From contig CM082597.2 in the NCBI GenBank assembly GCA_040954595.2, positions 8,742,001 to 8,806,000 on the forward strand: a stretch of 64,000 nt of DNA, read 5' to 3'. The stretch comes from Balanoglossus misakiensis (taxonomy: Eukaryota; Hemichordata). Every line of letters begins with the position of its first letter. The first letter of the stretch is position 1. The notes under the pieces were generated by a model that was not told where the DNA came from, did no database searches, and saw nothing but the letters and a program-made list of their open reading frames with translations. This document shows, piece by piece, positions 22,601-35,375 of this stretch. Made by a program: the position numbers and the translations under genes.

Positions 22601-23945
22601 CCGTCGGCTATGTATGTCTGTATGTGTGCCTCATACAGAATTATGTATTTTGTGAATGGATCAGTTTCGTCTTAATGTATTGATGTATGTATGTGTATGT
22701 CCATCAACATCAAAAACTTGAAACTACTGATATTTAGTGTGTACATAGAAATTGTTATTGCGAAAAAATGCATACTGGTATTAACTGGAAAAATGTTCAA
22801 ATAGTCAAAATTGAAAAACTTAATAACAGCGGATCAGATTAAGTTAAAAATTGGCGTGCATTGGTGTGCAAGTACTTTGGGAAGACCTCGTATGATTTTG
22901 TTCAGGTGGAGTCAGTATCTGGCGTTTCCTATTTTTTATGAATTTTTGGGGGAATTTTCTGCAGTTTTGTTAAAAAAAAATTTTCTCTGAAATTACATGT
23001 CCAATTGATTGGAAACTTGGTATGGAGGTTCATAGGGCTTACCTGAATCACATTTGTGCAAACGGTGGTGAAATTTGCAAAAATGCATTTTTGGGCAATA
23101 TTTCCTGTTTTTGCCAAAAAATCCAATCCTGTGAAATGTAGGTGCAATTGTTTTGATACTTTGTATTTGGGTTTCTAGGGGTGATCTCAGTCAGATATGA
23201 TCAAATTGTAATGAAATTTGCATAATTGTATTTTTTGGGAATTTCTGCAGGGTTTGGCCAAATAGTCTTCGGTAATACCACAAGTCCAATTGGTTGGAAA
23301 CTTTGAATGGGAATTCATATATGTGATATCAGTCAGATTTGTCTGAATTTCCTGTTGTTTGCCAAAATGTCTTCCTTATTGAAACTTGTTAAAGAGGTTC
23401 TTAGGCATGAACAGAAATCAGATTTGTTGAAATCTGGTGAAATATTCATACTTTTTGGTATATTTCTTGCCATTTTTGATCAAAGAGTTTTAGAATTCCA
23501 TAGACTTATTATTTTTATGCAGTTCAGGATGGGGTACATGACTCATAACCCCTTACAAAAATTGACAAGGCAACAATTCCACAAACATGTTTACATTTCA
23601 CAATGGTGCAACACACAACCCTTACACCATATACACTATAAACCAAAATGGTTTAAAACTGGTTTTTCTAATCTTGTTATTCTGTCAACCAATCACAGTA
23701 CTGCACGTGAGCATATTCAGTTAATATCTGGTTCCTGATTGCTTTGGAAGTTAGTTAACAATTTCATAACACATGTACATGTATGTGCAACTTTGATTAA
23801 ATTCTGGTTGTCAATATTTAGGTAGTTTGTTGTAAATTTCTTTGTTTTTGGATAGCAAATCTTTTTAACCAATTGCTCAGTTTCTTTGAAAGTTACTGTT
23901 AACAAGGAGAGTTAGTACACCCAACTTAGACTTTTACACCCAACT
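22601..23945. repeat. Degenerate pieces of the dispersed repeat body
   Basis: Weak but ordered matches to the AGGTCCC family body ('ccatcaacatcaaa', 'atttagtgtgtaca', 'ccaattgattggaaac', 'ggcaatatttcctgtttttgcc'). No gene. A plus-strand open frame at 23307-23738 has no motif. Confidence 0.45.
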
Positions 23946-23994
23946 TAGAGCTACTATGACTGGTTACTAACTTCTATATCTATTTGATTCACAG

Positions 23995-24069
23995 ATGCTG
24001 CCTGAAATTGTCTGCATTTCAACTCGGGATTCTCTTCCTCGTCTGGGGCGAGTTTAAGACCGCTCAATG
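23995..24069 (+). CDS. Exon-like segment 1, copy B
   Basis: Same 75-bp segment, splice signals and open frame as copy A. Substitutions CTG/TTG, GCG/GCA and CTT/CTC are silent; CGG/TGG changes Arg to Trp (ILFLVWGEF). Reading directly from copy A segment 2 (phase 0) into this exon would break the frame. The two copies are therefore more likely tandem genes, or separated by an unseen exon, than adjacent exons of one repeat protein. Confidence 0.5.
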
Positions 24070-25246
24070 GTAAGCATGACTTGCTGTATATTTGCTTTTA
24101 TCGGGCGTGGCACAACCGAAACAATAGGAAACAATGTATGTCTACGAACTAATTTACACCTTCCAGTTATCAATACTTTTTTCCTTCGAATTCTAGCCTC
24201 GATTGCCTGTGATATGATCGTGATGACATGAATTAAATGGTCAAGTTCAAATCTTCATGTGAAGCATAAATTAAATTTGGATGCATTTCCTTAACCATAT
24301 AGCTAGAAATTACTCCCATACCAATACACGGGGAGATACCGTAATTTTGGCTGAAAGTGTGCTAGTCCAACACTATGCTTCATCAAACTGGCTAAGAGAT
24401 CTATTATTATATATAGACACATGAAGGAAAGTAATGTTGTTTATAGTGAAATAAAACAATACCTTAGGCCACAAAGAAAAATATAGATCACGACACAAAC
24501 AGGCTGGAGTTTTTTTCAAAAATGTGTGCATAAGATCATATTGGCCCATGGTAATCAAAGCCAAAGCAGCCCAGTTCCAAATTCGAAACTCAGCTCAGTA
24601 CCAGAAACTTGCTCAAAGCTACCAAATGCACAGAAAGTTTTGAGAATCTAGATGAAAAATCACCAAGCGACTAGTGCGCTTGTCTATGTTCAATGTGTCT
24701 TCCCTGGTAACAACATGTACTTCTGCCACCATGCCATGAGATATACTGACAGCCACGTTTGAAACATTTTAGTATACTGATATTCAAAGTTTAAATGTAA
24801 AGGCTTACTTTTCTATAGTAAAATAAATGTTTTATAATTGCCAACAATTTACATTCTTGGGCTAATCAGTTGTATGAAAAGTGAGGTGGATCAAATGTAA
24901 GTTTCATTTTCACAACAAACATTAAGAAATCATTGTACAGTGTTACGTAGATGTCAAAGTGTGTGTACACCTGTCGTTTACAGATATGATGTCAGTTTCA
25001 CTTGTCACCTAACTGCCATGTTTGTGGTATACCCATGTGGACCACTTTACTGCAGTACTGATGTAAATGGAGTTTCAAGATCGCTGTTACAGATTTCTCT
25101 GATTCGTATTCCACGTACATTATCGCAGCACAGTCTGACCCTATATTATACCATGTTTTGCATATTTTCACTAATTAGTATGGCCCAAATAATTCTAAAG
25201 CAAGGTTGATTGGTTACTAATTGATAAGCATATATTTGATTCACAG

Positions 25247-25319
25247 TCTTAAACACAGCATTTCAACGTATGCCGGAGGAGGAAGAGAATACCTAGGCCT
25301 GATCCAAGACCGCTTTCCG
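25247..25319 (+). CDS. Exon-like segment 2, copy B
   Basis: Identical in all 73 bp to copy A segment 2, with the same acceptor and GTAAGC donor. Completes the TPR-like motif with segment 1 of copy B. Confidence 0.5.
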
Positions 25320-25750
25320 GTAAGCACAACTTGCTGTATACATGCTCCATAGCTTGTTTGTAAAGGCTACCTTTTCCCATCAAATAGTGAAGTCGCCCTT
25401 TCAAAATTATGGTGGTGGTAAGCCACAACTGGTTATCATGGAGAGCCCCATATAAACTTACCAGCCCACGCTAGCCATGACTTTACAAATGTTTCCGTCA
25501 TACTATGCAGAAAATTCTGGCTGCCTTAAATAGGTTTTCACTTTGCGCTAGGGGGTCAAATCACATTGCATTCTGGGCGAAAAGTCTACAACCCACTGTA
25601 GTAAGAGGTGGAAGAAATGATACATTTTGTGTATTTCATGCTTTGGTCAAACATGTCTGTCTCTGTAGTTAGCATATTAAACTCATTAAATGTTTTTCAC
25701 ATTTTGTTATTTTGTCTGTTATGACCCATTATCACTTTAGCTTTAGCTTA

Positions 25751-26545
25751 GGCTCCATTCACAAACACCTCTGGATGGGGGGGGGGGGAGAATTCAATTT
25801 TTTTACTGCTAATTTTCACATGCCCCCCCCCCTGTACACAACCCGAAATATTTTCAAATCCCCCACCCCCTTCTGAACTGCCAAAATTTTAAAATCCCCC
25901 CCCCCCCCCATTTTCTTTCACAGAGCAAAACACATCACTTATCTATCTTGTAAAAAAGAAAAACAGCGCTCCCATGAAAAGACTTTGAAACTGATGTTTC
26001 CCCTCATCAGTGGGTATTAAAACTGAACATGGTTTTTATTTTTTAAGTATTTGTATTCTGTGTTGGGAGACATTGTAAACCGGGAATTGAAGGGGGTGGG
26101 TGTGGGAAGGGGTGTCCCCCTCCCACGTAAGAAAATTTTATAAAATACAGAGCTCAAAGCTGCATTTTTATGAACCCGGCAAAAGCAAATTAACTCAACT
26201 ACCAGTATGTTGGGGAGGATAAATTTAACCGTCGCCGCTCAAAGTTATCATGGGGTGGGGGCAAGTCCCCTGACATGGGACACTAGATAAACCAGTTAAT
26301 GATTGAAAGGTGTTGATGAATGGAGGGGGGTGGGTGTGGGAGGGGGTGTAAAATAAAGGGCGCGAAACTGCATTTTTGTGGACTCAAAATAAATATTTAG
26401 TCGTCAAAGTTTTCAAGTCCCCCCTTTCAGTCCCTAAATTATTTCAAATCCCCCCTTACATACCTTCAATTTTTTCAAATCCCCCCCCCCCCCGCTCAAT
26501 TCTCCTGCCCCCCCCCCCTCTCCAGAGGTGTTTGTGAATGCAGCC
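25751..26545. mobile_element. PIF/Harbinger-like non-autonomous element, 795 bp
   Basis: The ends GGCTCCATTCACAAACACCT and GGCTGCATTCACAAACACCT (reverse complement) both continue with CTGGA and a G-run. TTA lies outside both ends (25748-25750, 26546-26548). Copy A reads 'tttagcttatgaactccc' at about 19236-19253 with a single TTA, an empty site. The interior has several long G or C runs and no coding frame. The 3-bp TTA duplication fits PIF/Harbinger. Confidence 0.9.
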
Positions 26546-27244
26546 TTATGAACTCCCATTTCTTTAACATGGCAAAAATCGGCCATCAATTGTCGACCAT
26601 ATGAGATTTTCATCACTCACTTAGGGTAGCTTAAGGGAGAATTGTATAGGCATGACTTGGGCTGTAAATTTGATGAAATAGCTACATGCCTATTGTTAAC
26701 AAGCAGCTGACTGTACTGAAAGAATGGAAGTGTTGTGTACCTATTTTACATATTCAATATTTGTAATTAGACCATGTCATGTATATCTTGGGGATTGCTC
26801 GATCGCAATGTCTCTGCTGGTACAATGTCCTTTTAACTTGTACAGTAATATGGTAGTGATTGTAAGTTTGTGTACGGCATTTGTAAGTTATTTTCAATTT
26901 ATAATTTTTTTGTAAGTTTCTTCATTCTCAAATTGCTTGCCTAACGTACTGCTTTAAAATTTAAATTTTGGTATGATTTTGAGTAGACTTTTTGTTTCAA
27001 AATTATTTTCGACACTTGACATTTTTGGGTGATATGATTTTACATGGAAAATCTGATTTCCCTGTAATTCGGTTGACAGGATTTTCACAATATCTCTAAA
27101 TCATGAAGTACATGTATCAGAAATGCATCAGGCCCCCAAAATTCTAGTCGCCCTTGGCAAGTAATATTAGCCATTGTTGTCCAAGGACGTTGAAGGTACA
27201 ATTGGTTTTTAAACTTACTATGTAGGCATTTTATCAGAATTATT

Positions 27245-27766
27245 AGGTCCCATTTGGTGCAGGTATATGTATTTATACCATGGGACCTTATGGGATCAGT
27301 TGCACCTGTATATATGGATGTCTGTATGGATGTTTGTCTGTATGTCTATCAATATCAAACACTTGGAAACCACTGGCATGTGACCTTGATATTTAGTGTG
27401 GAGATGCAGGCAGGGCATTAAGTGGGAGTTGTCAAAATGAAGTTGTCATTGCCAAAATATGCAAATTAGCTGGGAAAGTGTCAAATTCGTCCAAACTCGG
27501 GAACTCGACAACTACTGAGCAAATTGCTTTCAAAATTGAAAATTGGTATTCCTGTAAGTTATGTTAACCTCACACAGTTCTATATGTTGTGAGCTAATGT
27601 GAATTTTCGATTTTTTATGTATTTTTTGTCTCTTTCCACATTATCGGTAGAAAATCTGCTTTTCTGGAATTGATCAGCTGACTTATTTGAAATTTAGTAT
27701 GAAGCTTCATAGGTGATCTGAGTTATCATAGTTTTGTAAGGTCCCATTTGCTTTACCATGGGACCT
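27245..27766 (+). repeat. AGGTCCC hairpin heads in copy B
   Basis: Heads at 27245-27288 and 27739-27766 (AGGTCCC paired with GGGACCT), each followed by a TATG-rich run and the family body. Equivalent to 20063 and 20584 in copy A. Confidence 0.7.
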
Positions 27767-28380
27767 TATGATATCGGTGGATGTATGTATGTATGTCTGT
27801 ATGTCCGTCCACATCACAAACTTAAAAACCGCTGGGCATATGACCTCGATATTTGGTGTGTAGATGCAGGCCAGGCTGAAGATTGGAGTTTGTTCAAATG
27901 AAGCTGTCATTGCCAAAAATATGCAAATTAGCTAGGAAAATGTGAAATTGGTCAAAACTCAAACTCAACAACCACTGGTCACATTCATTTGAAAATCAGT
28001 ATGCATGTACCTTATGTCTACCTCAAACAGTCCTGTATGTTTTGAGCTAATATTATCGATTTTTAATTTTTTATGCCAACAATCTTTTATGCATTTTTTG
28101 TATTATTCCACATTATTGGTAAAGAAATCATCATTTCTTAAAGTTATAGGCCTCATTCTTTGAATTTTAGTATGAAGCTTCTAATGGTTGTCTGAGTAAC
28201 CAAAGTTTTGTTCAAATTGTTGAAAAATTTGCATATTTTAATTTTGAGCAATTTTTGCCACTTTTGGTCATTTTTTTTTCTTTAAAACTGCATGCCAGAT
28301 TGATTTGGTAGGCATATTCCTAAGGGTAAACTGAGTAAGATGTTGTAAAAATGTTTTAGTATATATTGTGTTATTGGGGA

Positions 28381-29406
28381 AGGGGGGGGGGGGGGTTACT
28401 CAAACATTTATAACACCCAGCAACTTTTGGTACTGGCAGGGTTTGTCCTCCAATGATTTCAACATCCTGCTAGGAATACAACCTCTCCTCAACTTTATAA
28501 ATATAGGGCATGACATTGCAGGTTTTTTGAGAACACTGTTTAAAATAACCCTCATCAAGCCTGTTAACTTATTTAGACAGACTATTATCCAGAATGAAAC
28601 GAAACATGGATGCAATAAAAAGATCTTGTGCAATAAAAACCAAGTTGATCATAACAATTATTTGCTAAGTACAACATGTACATCACTAATAGAAGTTATG
28701 GCTATAAGCATAAACCTGTTTGTTTTGCTATCTTCACTATTCATATTATCTGACTATATTAATACATTTGCAAGCATACTGTTTCAGACATAGCGAATTT
28801 GATAAACATCTACAAATATATTTTTACCTGTTGAAGTTATCAAAATCCAGACACTTGACAAAAGGACATTTTTCATCCCCTCTATAGATTGATAGTCTAA
28901 CATAGCAGGCAATCTGTTTTTAACAACTGCAGAAGCCTTCATAAAAAGTTGTTGGCCAGAATGAAAGCTTAGGGGGACGTAGGATTTCCTACTTTTTAGG
29001 TTATTTTTTCTATGGCCCCAAAAAGCTATGACAAAAAATTGATGACCCCCTTGGAATTTATAATTCCCCCCCCCTATCATACCCTGTCCATATTCTTATA
29101 AATGTCAATAAATGCCATACAGTCCTGTATGTTTTGTTTTGAGCTAATATTATGAATTTTCTATTTTTATTGTTTTGTCTTTTACTGCATTATTGGTAAA
29201 GAAAAATCTTCCTTTCTGAAAGCCATAGTTTTTGTTCAAATTGCAAATTGTTGTGAAATTGGTATATTTATAATTTTGAGCAATTTTGTAATTTTTGCTC
29301 AGAATGCAGATTCCTAGGGGGGTAACCCAAGTAAGGTGTTGTAAAAGAATTGTTTAAAAAATAAAAATATATTTGTAGATGGTTATCAAATTCGCTGTGT
29401 CTGAAA
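28381..29406. mobile_element. Insertion bounded partly by a ~44-bp inverted repeat
   Basis: 28784-28828 (cagacatagcgaatttgata...) is the inverse of about 29360-29406 (...tatcaaattcgctgtgtctg). The repeat family body stops at about 28380 and fragments resume at 29100 onward. A plus-strand open frame at 28368-28793 has no recognisable motif. The class and exact ends are not settled. Confidence 0.4.
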
Positions 29407-29763
29407 GCGCTTGTCAGATTGCTTTGAACTTTGACAGGAATGTTCCTTGTAGTGATTTAAGTAAGATGGTGTACAATTATAGTGATTTTTGCATATTTGT
29501 GTTTTTGCCACTTTTGAACAAATGTAGTTTTGTTTAACCCCCATCTTACCCTATCCATATTCAAATAAATATGAAAAGAAATTTCTCACAGATATTATTT
29601 ACTTTGATAATACTATCATTTGTGCAACAACTAATCAATCAAACAGTCAATAATCATAAATTGGGAGTTCAAAAATATCTATAAGGGAGATTTAAAACCC
29701 CGTTAGCAACAACTGTTTGCCATGTTTTCAGTATTAATGTTTTGTGTAGCTTCTGCAGTTTTT

Positions 29764-29829
29764 AGGTCCCATATGGTATGTACCATGGGCCTTATGGAAT
29801 CAGTTGCGTCTGTATTTATGTATGGATGT
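29764..29829 (+). repeat. AGGTCCC head interrupted by a MITE
   Basis: A further head with TATG-rich run. The run is cut by the TTTTCGCG MITE at 29829-30030 and resumes directly after it (tgtctgtctgtttgtatgg), so the MITE inserted later. Confidence 0.65.
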
Positions 29830-30030
29830 ACTGTATTTTCGCGAGTTAAATTTTTCGCGATATCGAGAGAGGCCACTGTTTCGCGAGTATTAATTTTCGC
29901 GTTCTCTTATTTCATTCACTGCATCGTTATCTTCAAAAACAATTTACGCGACTTTTTATTTTCACGTTATTTTGGCTCTCGCGTATTTGGCGAAAATTAA
30001 TTGCTCGCGAAAATAAAGTGTTTTACAGTA
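29829..30030. mobile_element. TTTTCGCG palindromic MITE, copy 1
   Basis: Right end CGCGAAAATAAAGTGTTTTACAGTA is split here as 'cgcgaaaataaagtg' plus 'ttttacagta'. The left end is TACTGTATTTTCGCG, having lost a few bases. Mirror-paired interior contains repeated TTCGCG words. It is the same family as 59131, 61946, 62385 and 62636. No open frame. Confidence 0.85.
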
Positions 30031-31721
30031 TGTCTGTCTGTTTGTATGGATGTATGTCTGTATGTCCGTCCACATCTAAAACTTGAAAACCGTTGTGCAT
30101 ATCACCTCGATATTTGGTGTGCAGATGCAGGCTGGGCTGTAGATTGGAGTTTGTTAACATGAAAATGTCATTACCAAATATATGCAAATTAGCTGGAAAA
30201 TGTGAAATTGGTCAAAACTCGCAAAATTCAACAACTGCTGGTCAGATTGATTTGGAAATTGGTATGCAAGTACCTTATGCCTACCTCATACAGTCCTGTA
30301 TGTTTTGAGCTAATTTTGATTTTCTATTTTTGATGCATTTGTTTGTATTTTTCAACATTATTGGTAAAAAATCTTCATATGAATCTAAAATTACCGTCGA
30401 ATCATCCAGTGTGAGTTAGCACTGTAATTAGCAAAAGTTATAAATCCACAGTTACCCAGCAAATTTGATATAATGCTTCACATAGGTATTGGTTTTGAAC
30501 ATCCTTCAGAAAGGGTATGAATATTTTAAAATTTTTACTGTTGCAACCCAGACTAGTTTATTTCTGAATAAACAGAGAAATGACAACCGGATAGATTATT
30601 CTTCTGTACTAAAGACATATGCAGACACAAGAAATAGTCTGAACATTTTCAGTACATTACTAAAACAGTGTAGGTACATTGTACTATAAACTGAGGAAGA
30701 TTAGTGACTATTGTTTGCCAAAAATGGTCCCAAGTCATTTCTCAAGCATAGCAGAATAGTAGCTTTGAGTAGCAAAGTGTGATGATTTAAAATGTAAAAA
30801 GACAACACCAATCTCTAGCTCTGCTCTCAGCACTGCAAAAGTTATCTGACAGGTAGATAGATGTTCAGTCATCCTATGTCTGTCAACATTTTTCTTTTCT
30901 GAAATCACTGGCGCAAGTGCTTTTAAAATTGGTGTGCAGGTTTCTTGGGGTGGCGAAGTAATGTGTGTTCAAATTGTGTTGAATTCTGCATATTTGTAGT
31001 TTGGAACAAGTTTTTTGCTGTTTTTGGAAGAAAAAAGCTAAGCTCGTAGATTACTTTGACTATGCAGGTTTCTAGGTATGACACAAGTTGTTTCTTCAAA
31101 ATATGGTGAAATTTGCATATTTGGGGGGAAATTTTCTCTGAAATTTAGTATTGATCTCCCTGAGGTATGTGACATAATCTGTAATTTTGTATTTTGGAGA
31201 CAGTTGCCTTTTTGTACAAACAAAAAATCTTGTCAGAATATGCATGTCTGATTGCCATGTCCACAGGGGTGATCTACTTTTATTTACATTATAACCGAAT
31301 CTGTAAAGTTTTCATAATGATCTTTAAAATAGGTACGTCTAATTGTTTTGATCTTTGGTATGAATTGTCCCTTGGTGATCTTAGTCAATGCTTTTGAAAT
31401 TCCGCTGAATATTGCATTATTATTTTGTCTGAGTCTGAAGAGTAGTCATCATCTCTGAAACCCCTTGACCTAAGTCAGGTGTCAAATAGTACAATTTGCA
31501 GATTTGTTGCATTGGAGATATTGTTGCAGTTTTTGAAATTCAAGATGGCTGCCAATGTCTGTGTTAACTCTATGGAAAAACATTTATGTAAATACTTTTC
31601 TGAAAACAAGGCGGTGAACATCACATTTTTGTTTACAAACAGTAATAGAAATAGCTATCATTGTTTCTGAAAATCCTAACTTGTAGGATTCTTTTTCAAT
31701 CTCTGGCATCAGCAGAGACAA
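30031..31721. repeat. Degenerate dispersed-repeat bodies, no gene seen
   Basis: Starts with the family body (aaaccgttgtgcatatcacc, atttggtgtgcagatgcagg). It continues with weak fragments such as 'gtgaaatttgcatatttg' near 31107 and 'ttggtatgaattg' near 31355. Short open frames have no motif. Confidence 0.5.
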
Positions 31722-31725
31722 TTAA

Positions 31726-32432
31726 GGTGGCATTGCATGAAAAGTTGTGATTTTTGCCAAATTTTACTTTTTTACATAAATCGGTAGGCCTAATACTCAC
31801 CCACATCCTGACTAATACGTCTTGGCGGAAATGGTGCACAATCACCCCCAAATAGCACTTTTCTGAATGAGTTCACAGCTTAACAAATAGGTGTCAACAA
31901 TGCAAATGGCCGTTTTTCTCGGTTTGCATTTTCGCTGCTTTTGACAACTTCGGACTAAAATAGCTTCGCCCTGCATTGGCCGAATTTGCTCAAATTTTGA
32001 CAGGGAATTGTGTATGACCCATCCAACAAAACGCTAGTTTTGTATGTCGATAAAGTGTCCCTGGCGGGAATAAACTCTGATTCAATACAACTCACCGTGA
32101 ATTTGATCAAATTTTCAGAAAATCTAACTTTCAAACGCTGTTACTCCTCAATGGAAGCAGATAACGCAAAACAAAATTAGCGTTTTTTTGCACGTGTACT
32201 TTAGTTTTGAATGACATATTAAGATGCATGATGCATGGTCAACTTTTTTACCTATTTTAAATTTCATGACATAATATCAAAAAATGGGTTTTTTCGCCCA
32301 AAATCGCCACCATTTCCGGGGATCAATAATATTTGCAACTCAAACAAAAGTTCAAAATCTCAGCTTCCAGAATATATATGGTTTATGGGGGTTTAAACTT
32401 TGTCTTTCTCGACGGTTTCATGCAGTGCCACC
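31726..32432. mobile_element. TTAA-flanked non-autonomous element, 707 bp
   Basis: Ends GGTGGCATTGCATGAAA and GGTGGCACTGCATGAAA (reverse complement). TTAA is immediately outside both (31722-31725, 32433-32436). No transposase. piggyBac-like by target choice only. Confidence 0.75.
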
Positions 32433-32734
32433 TTAAACAACTCTATAAAAAGTCTTATTGCTTAGTACTGGCACGAGGTGGTAAAAAGATGTGCAGCTTT
32501 TGACTTATTACAGGCTTACACTTTGTTAGTAATATGAGTCCCTATTGGTATTGTGCTGGGTTTTTAGGAGCTTGGGCCCCATTCCCTGGATATTTTTTAC
32601 ACCTTGCTCTGAAAGCCTGCCACACCTATGCTTCTTGAATTTGTCACAGTTGTCCTTGCCAATGAGTGTGCACCTTGAAATTCAAATCAGTCATTTGACC
32701 TGGCAGCCATATTCAGTTGAAATTGTTAAATAAA

Positions 32735-34260
32735 TGCAAATTAGCTGGGAAAATTTGAAATTGGTCAAAACCACTGGTCAGATTGATTTGACAATTGGTA
32801 TGCAAGTACCTTATGTCAACCACATACAGTCCTGTATTTTGAATAGTTTGAATGTTCTATTTTTATGCATTTTTTGCCTTTTTCCTCATTTTTGGTAAAA
32901 CATCTACTTTTCTAAAATTGATGAGACGACTTCTTTGAAATTTAGTATGAAGCTTCATATAGGTGATATGAGTTAGCATACTTTTGTTAAAATGTTGCAA
33001 AATTTGCATATTCATAATTTTGGAGCAATTTCGGCCGTTTTTGAATTTTTTTTTTAAACCGGTTGTTACATTGCTTTGAAAATTGTTAGTCATATTAGGG
33101 GTAGCCCAAGTAAGATTTGCATGTATGTTTTTCAAATCAACTTGATGAATTGAATAGTATATTTTTGGGATGATTTTTGCCATTTTTGGTCAAAACTCTT
33201 CTCAGAACCCCCCACAGTACGTGAAATATCCCATGAATCACTCTGGTTTGTACAACCAGAGATTACTCGGTCAAACCAGGCAAAGTTCACATGTGTAGAG
33301 AAAATTGTAGACCACTAATACAAATTTTGAGAGCATGCTTTAAAGGCGAATCTTATTGTCAATTACCATTTCAAATGATAAACAAAATCATGCATTATTG
33401 AAAGAGGAGATACAAATTTTATAAAATAAGCAATTGCATAGCCAGCCGATACAAAAAAGTTTGAAGTAAAACAGGGACACTTGAAACACTTGTTTAATCA
33501 AACAAAACGATATTGATTTTTTTCTATAGACAGAACAATGGAAATTTACATGTTAACTTTCAACAGAGACTGGCCACCTCAGTTAGTCATTGCTTCTTTC
33601 CTCCTAAGTGTGACATTTGACGTACATGAATGAATACTTTGATTTCTATGGCTTTTAAATCTTGATTTTGAAATTTTCACTCTAATTCCTCAACATACTT
33701 TTTCTAGATAAATCTTAATACAGTTATATGTACTTCATATCATTGTTAGTATCTAAAACAGAAAGTAATTAAATGGACAATCTCGATGATACAAATCATG
33801 GAGAGTTGTGGGTAAAATATCGTACTGTGCCCCCTTTACCCCCACTGCTTTGAAATTTGATTTGAAGGTTTCAGGGTTTGTTCTCATGATAATTTACAGA
33901 TTGATTTGACAATTGGTATGCAAGTACCTTATGTCAACCACATACAATCCTGTATTTTTTTAACTAATAGTTTGAATGTTCTATTTTATGCATTTTTTGC
34001 CTTTTTCCTCATTTGTGGTAAAAAATTTTAGTATGAAGCTTCATGTAGGTGATATGAGTTACAATACTTTTGTTGAAATGTTGCAAAATTTGCATATTGA
34101 TAATTTTGGAGCAATTTCAGCCTTGTTTAATTAATTTTTTTTCTCTAAAACCGCTTGTTCCATTGCTTTAAAATTTGTTAGTCATGTTAGGGGTAGCTCA
34201 AGTAAGATTTGCATGTATGTTTTTCAAATCAACTTGATGAATTGAATAGTATATTTTTGG
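32735..34260. repeat. Two body copies of the dispersed family with 700 bp between
   Basis: 32785-33168 and 33897-34260 are close copies (tgatttgacaattggtatgc, tgcatgtatgtttttcaaat, gaattgaatagtatattttt). The stretch between (33190-33895) has no recognisable feature. The second copy is broken at 34260 by the LINE fragment, and the first copy shows the uninterrupted sequence. Confidence 0.75.
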
Positions 34261-34598
34261 CGGATCAAATCAAATCAAATCAAAACAAACATTTATAAAG
34301 CGCCAGAATCAATAACAATGTTATTTCCAAAGGCGCTGAAAGTATAACATCAGTGTTCGTAGGCTTTGACAAATAGAAATGTCTTGAGTTTTTGTTTGAA
34401 AATGTTGAGACTAGAAGCCTGTTGAATGTCAGATGGCAGAGAATTCCAAAGTTGTGGCGCGACAAGGGAAAAGGCACATCCACCATATGTTTTGAGTCTG
34501 TACTTTGGTACACACAACTGGTTCCTTGAGCTGGAGCGCAGAGCCCGACTAGGCTTATATGATTTTTGATTTGATTTGGTTTCAGGGTGATTTCTCAT
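34261..34598 (-). mobile_element. 5'-truncated non-LTR retrotransposon (CR1/L2-like) 3' end
   Basis: The minus strand encodes the last ~80 residues of a LINE reverse-transcriptase ORF. The hallmark is YGGCAFSLVAPQLWNSLPSD then SLNIFKQKLKTFLF, ending AYEH and a stop at 34350. A short 3' UTR follows ('ggcgctttataaatgtttg'), then a TTTGA microsatellite tail ending at 34261. This C-terminal block (F...aP.LWN.LP..I....s...FK..LK..L) is typical of CR1/L2-type elements. Dead on arrival: catalytic domains are absent. Confidence 0.85.
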
Positions 34599-35302
34599 GA
34601 TGATTTACAAAACCTATGACTGATTACTTTGAAATTTGAGTAGGAAGTTAATTGGATGTGTTTGTTTAGATAATGGAATCAAATAAAGTTATTCATTCTT
34701 CACCTTCATTCTTCACCTCATTTCATTTATTGGCTGGTTTGTCTATTGTATCAGGGAAGAGTACTTGCCATCCCACCCCACCGATGCAAACTTTGAGTGG
34801 CAAAAGTAAAATTTGTCGTAACATTGAGTTAATTTGCTTTTGGGCTCACTAAAATGCAACTTTGAGCTCTGTATTTGTACAAAATTTTCATTAATTGGCT
34901 GGTTTGTCTATTGTACCAGGCCAGCATACATAAGATCAAGATGTTTTCGGGGCTGGGGGGGGCATCATATTTTATTGCCTCTCTATGTGTGTGTCTGTCT
35001 GTCTGTACTCCTGTGTAGACTTTTTCTAGTGTAATCACTAAATGAGACCACAGTGTCCTTGACGCTATTTTTTGCGATTTTCAATGACCCTGGGGTAACC
35101 TTTGACCAGCTTTCATATATCTTGGTATTCACAGCAGAATACAGCCTTGGCATACCCTGGTAACCATGGGAACCGTTTGGGCCCAACCAATGGTGCTGGC
35201 AGAGTTAATTTTTAAATGATTTCTTCTTGTCGTTTTCTTTATCAATATGATGACTTGACCTAATCAGATTATTAAAATAATTTCATTCTTTTTTTACATT
35301 AG
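34599..35302. other. No supported gene
   Basis: The words 'attggctggtttgtctattg' occur twice (about 34730 and 34891), a local duplication of about 160 bp spacing. The end of this stretch is a probable intron tail (tttttttacattag) leading to the exon-like segment at 35303. Confidence 0.4.
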
Positions 35303-35375
35303 GTTCTTTGGTAACACTGCTGCTGGAGGGAGTGTAATATTTGTAACGACGTCGCCACCTAATACTGTACTGGAG
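35303..35375 (+). other. Exon-like segment seeding a minisatellite
   Basis: 73 bp after 'tttttacattag' with a GTATGA donor-like end. The frame is open as FFGNTAAGGSVIFVTTSPPN then TVLE. A diverged paralogue lies after the array at 36190-36276 (FIGIIIAGGSLINIYNNAAP), with a similar upstream pyrimidine tract. The product is unknown. It may be an exon of an unrecognised gene duplicated around the array. Confidence 0.35.

Larger units (their letters stand above)
23946..28380 (+). repeat. Segmental duplication, copy B
   Basis: See copy A for anchors. Copy B carries the 795-bp TTA-flanked element, about 620 bp of private DNA (24518-25133), and lacks the piggyBac-like MITE. It lies in direct orientation about 6.5 kb from copy A. 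The junction-distal end falls at a G-run (28381-28394). Confidence 0.85.

Noticed and set aside
28368-28793. 141-codon plus-strand frame as a gene
   Set aside because: Starts in a G-run artefact, has no motif, and overlaps an opposite-strand frame of similar quality.
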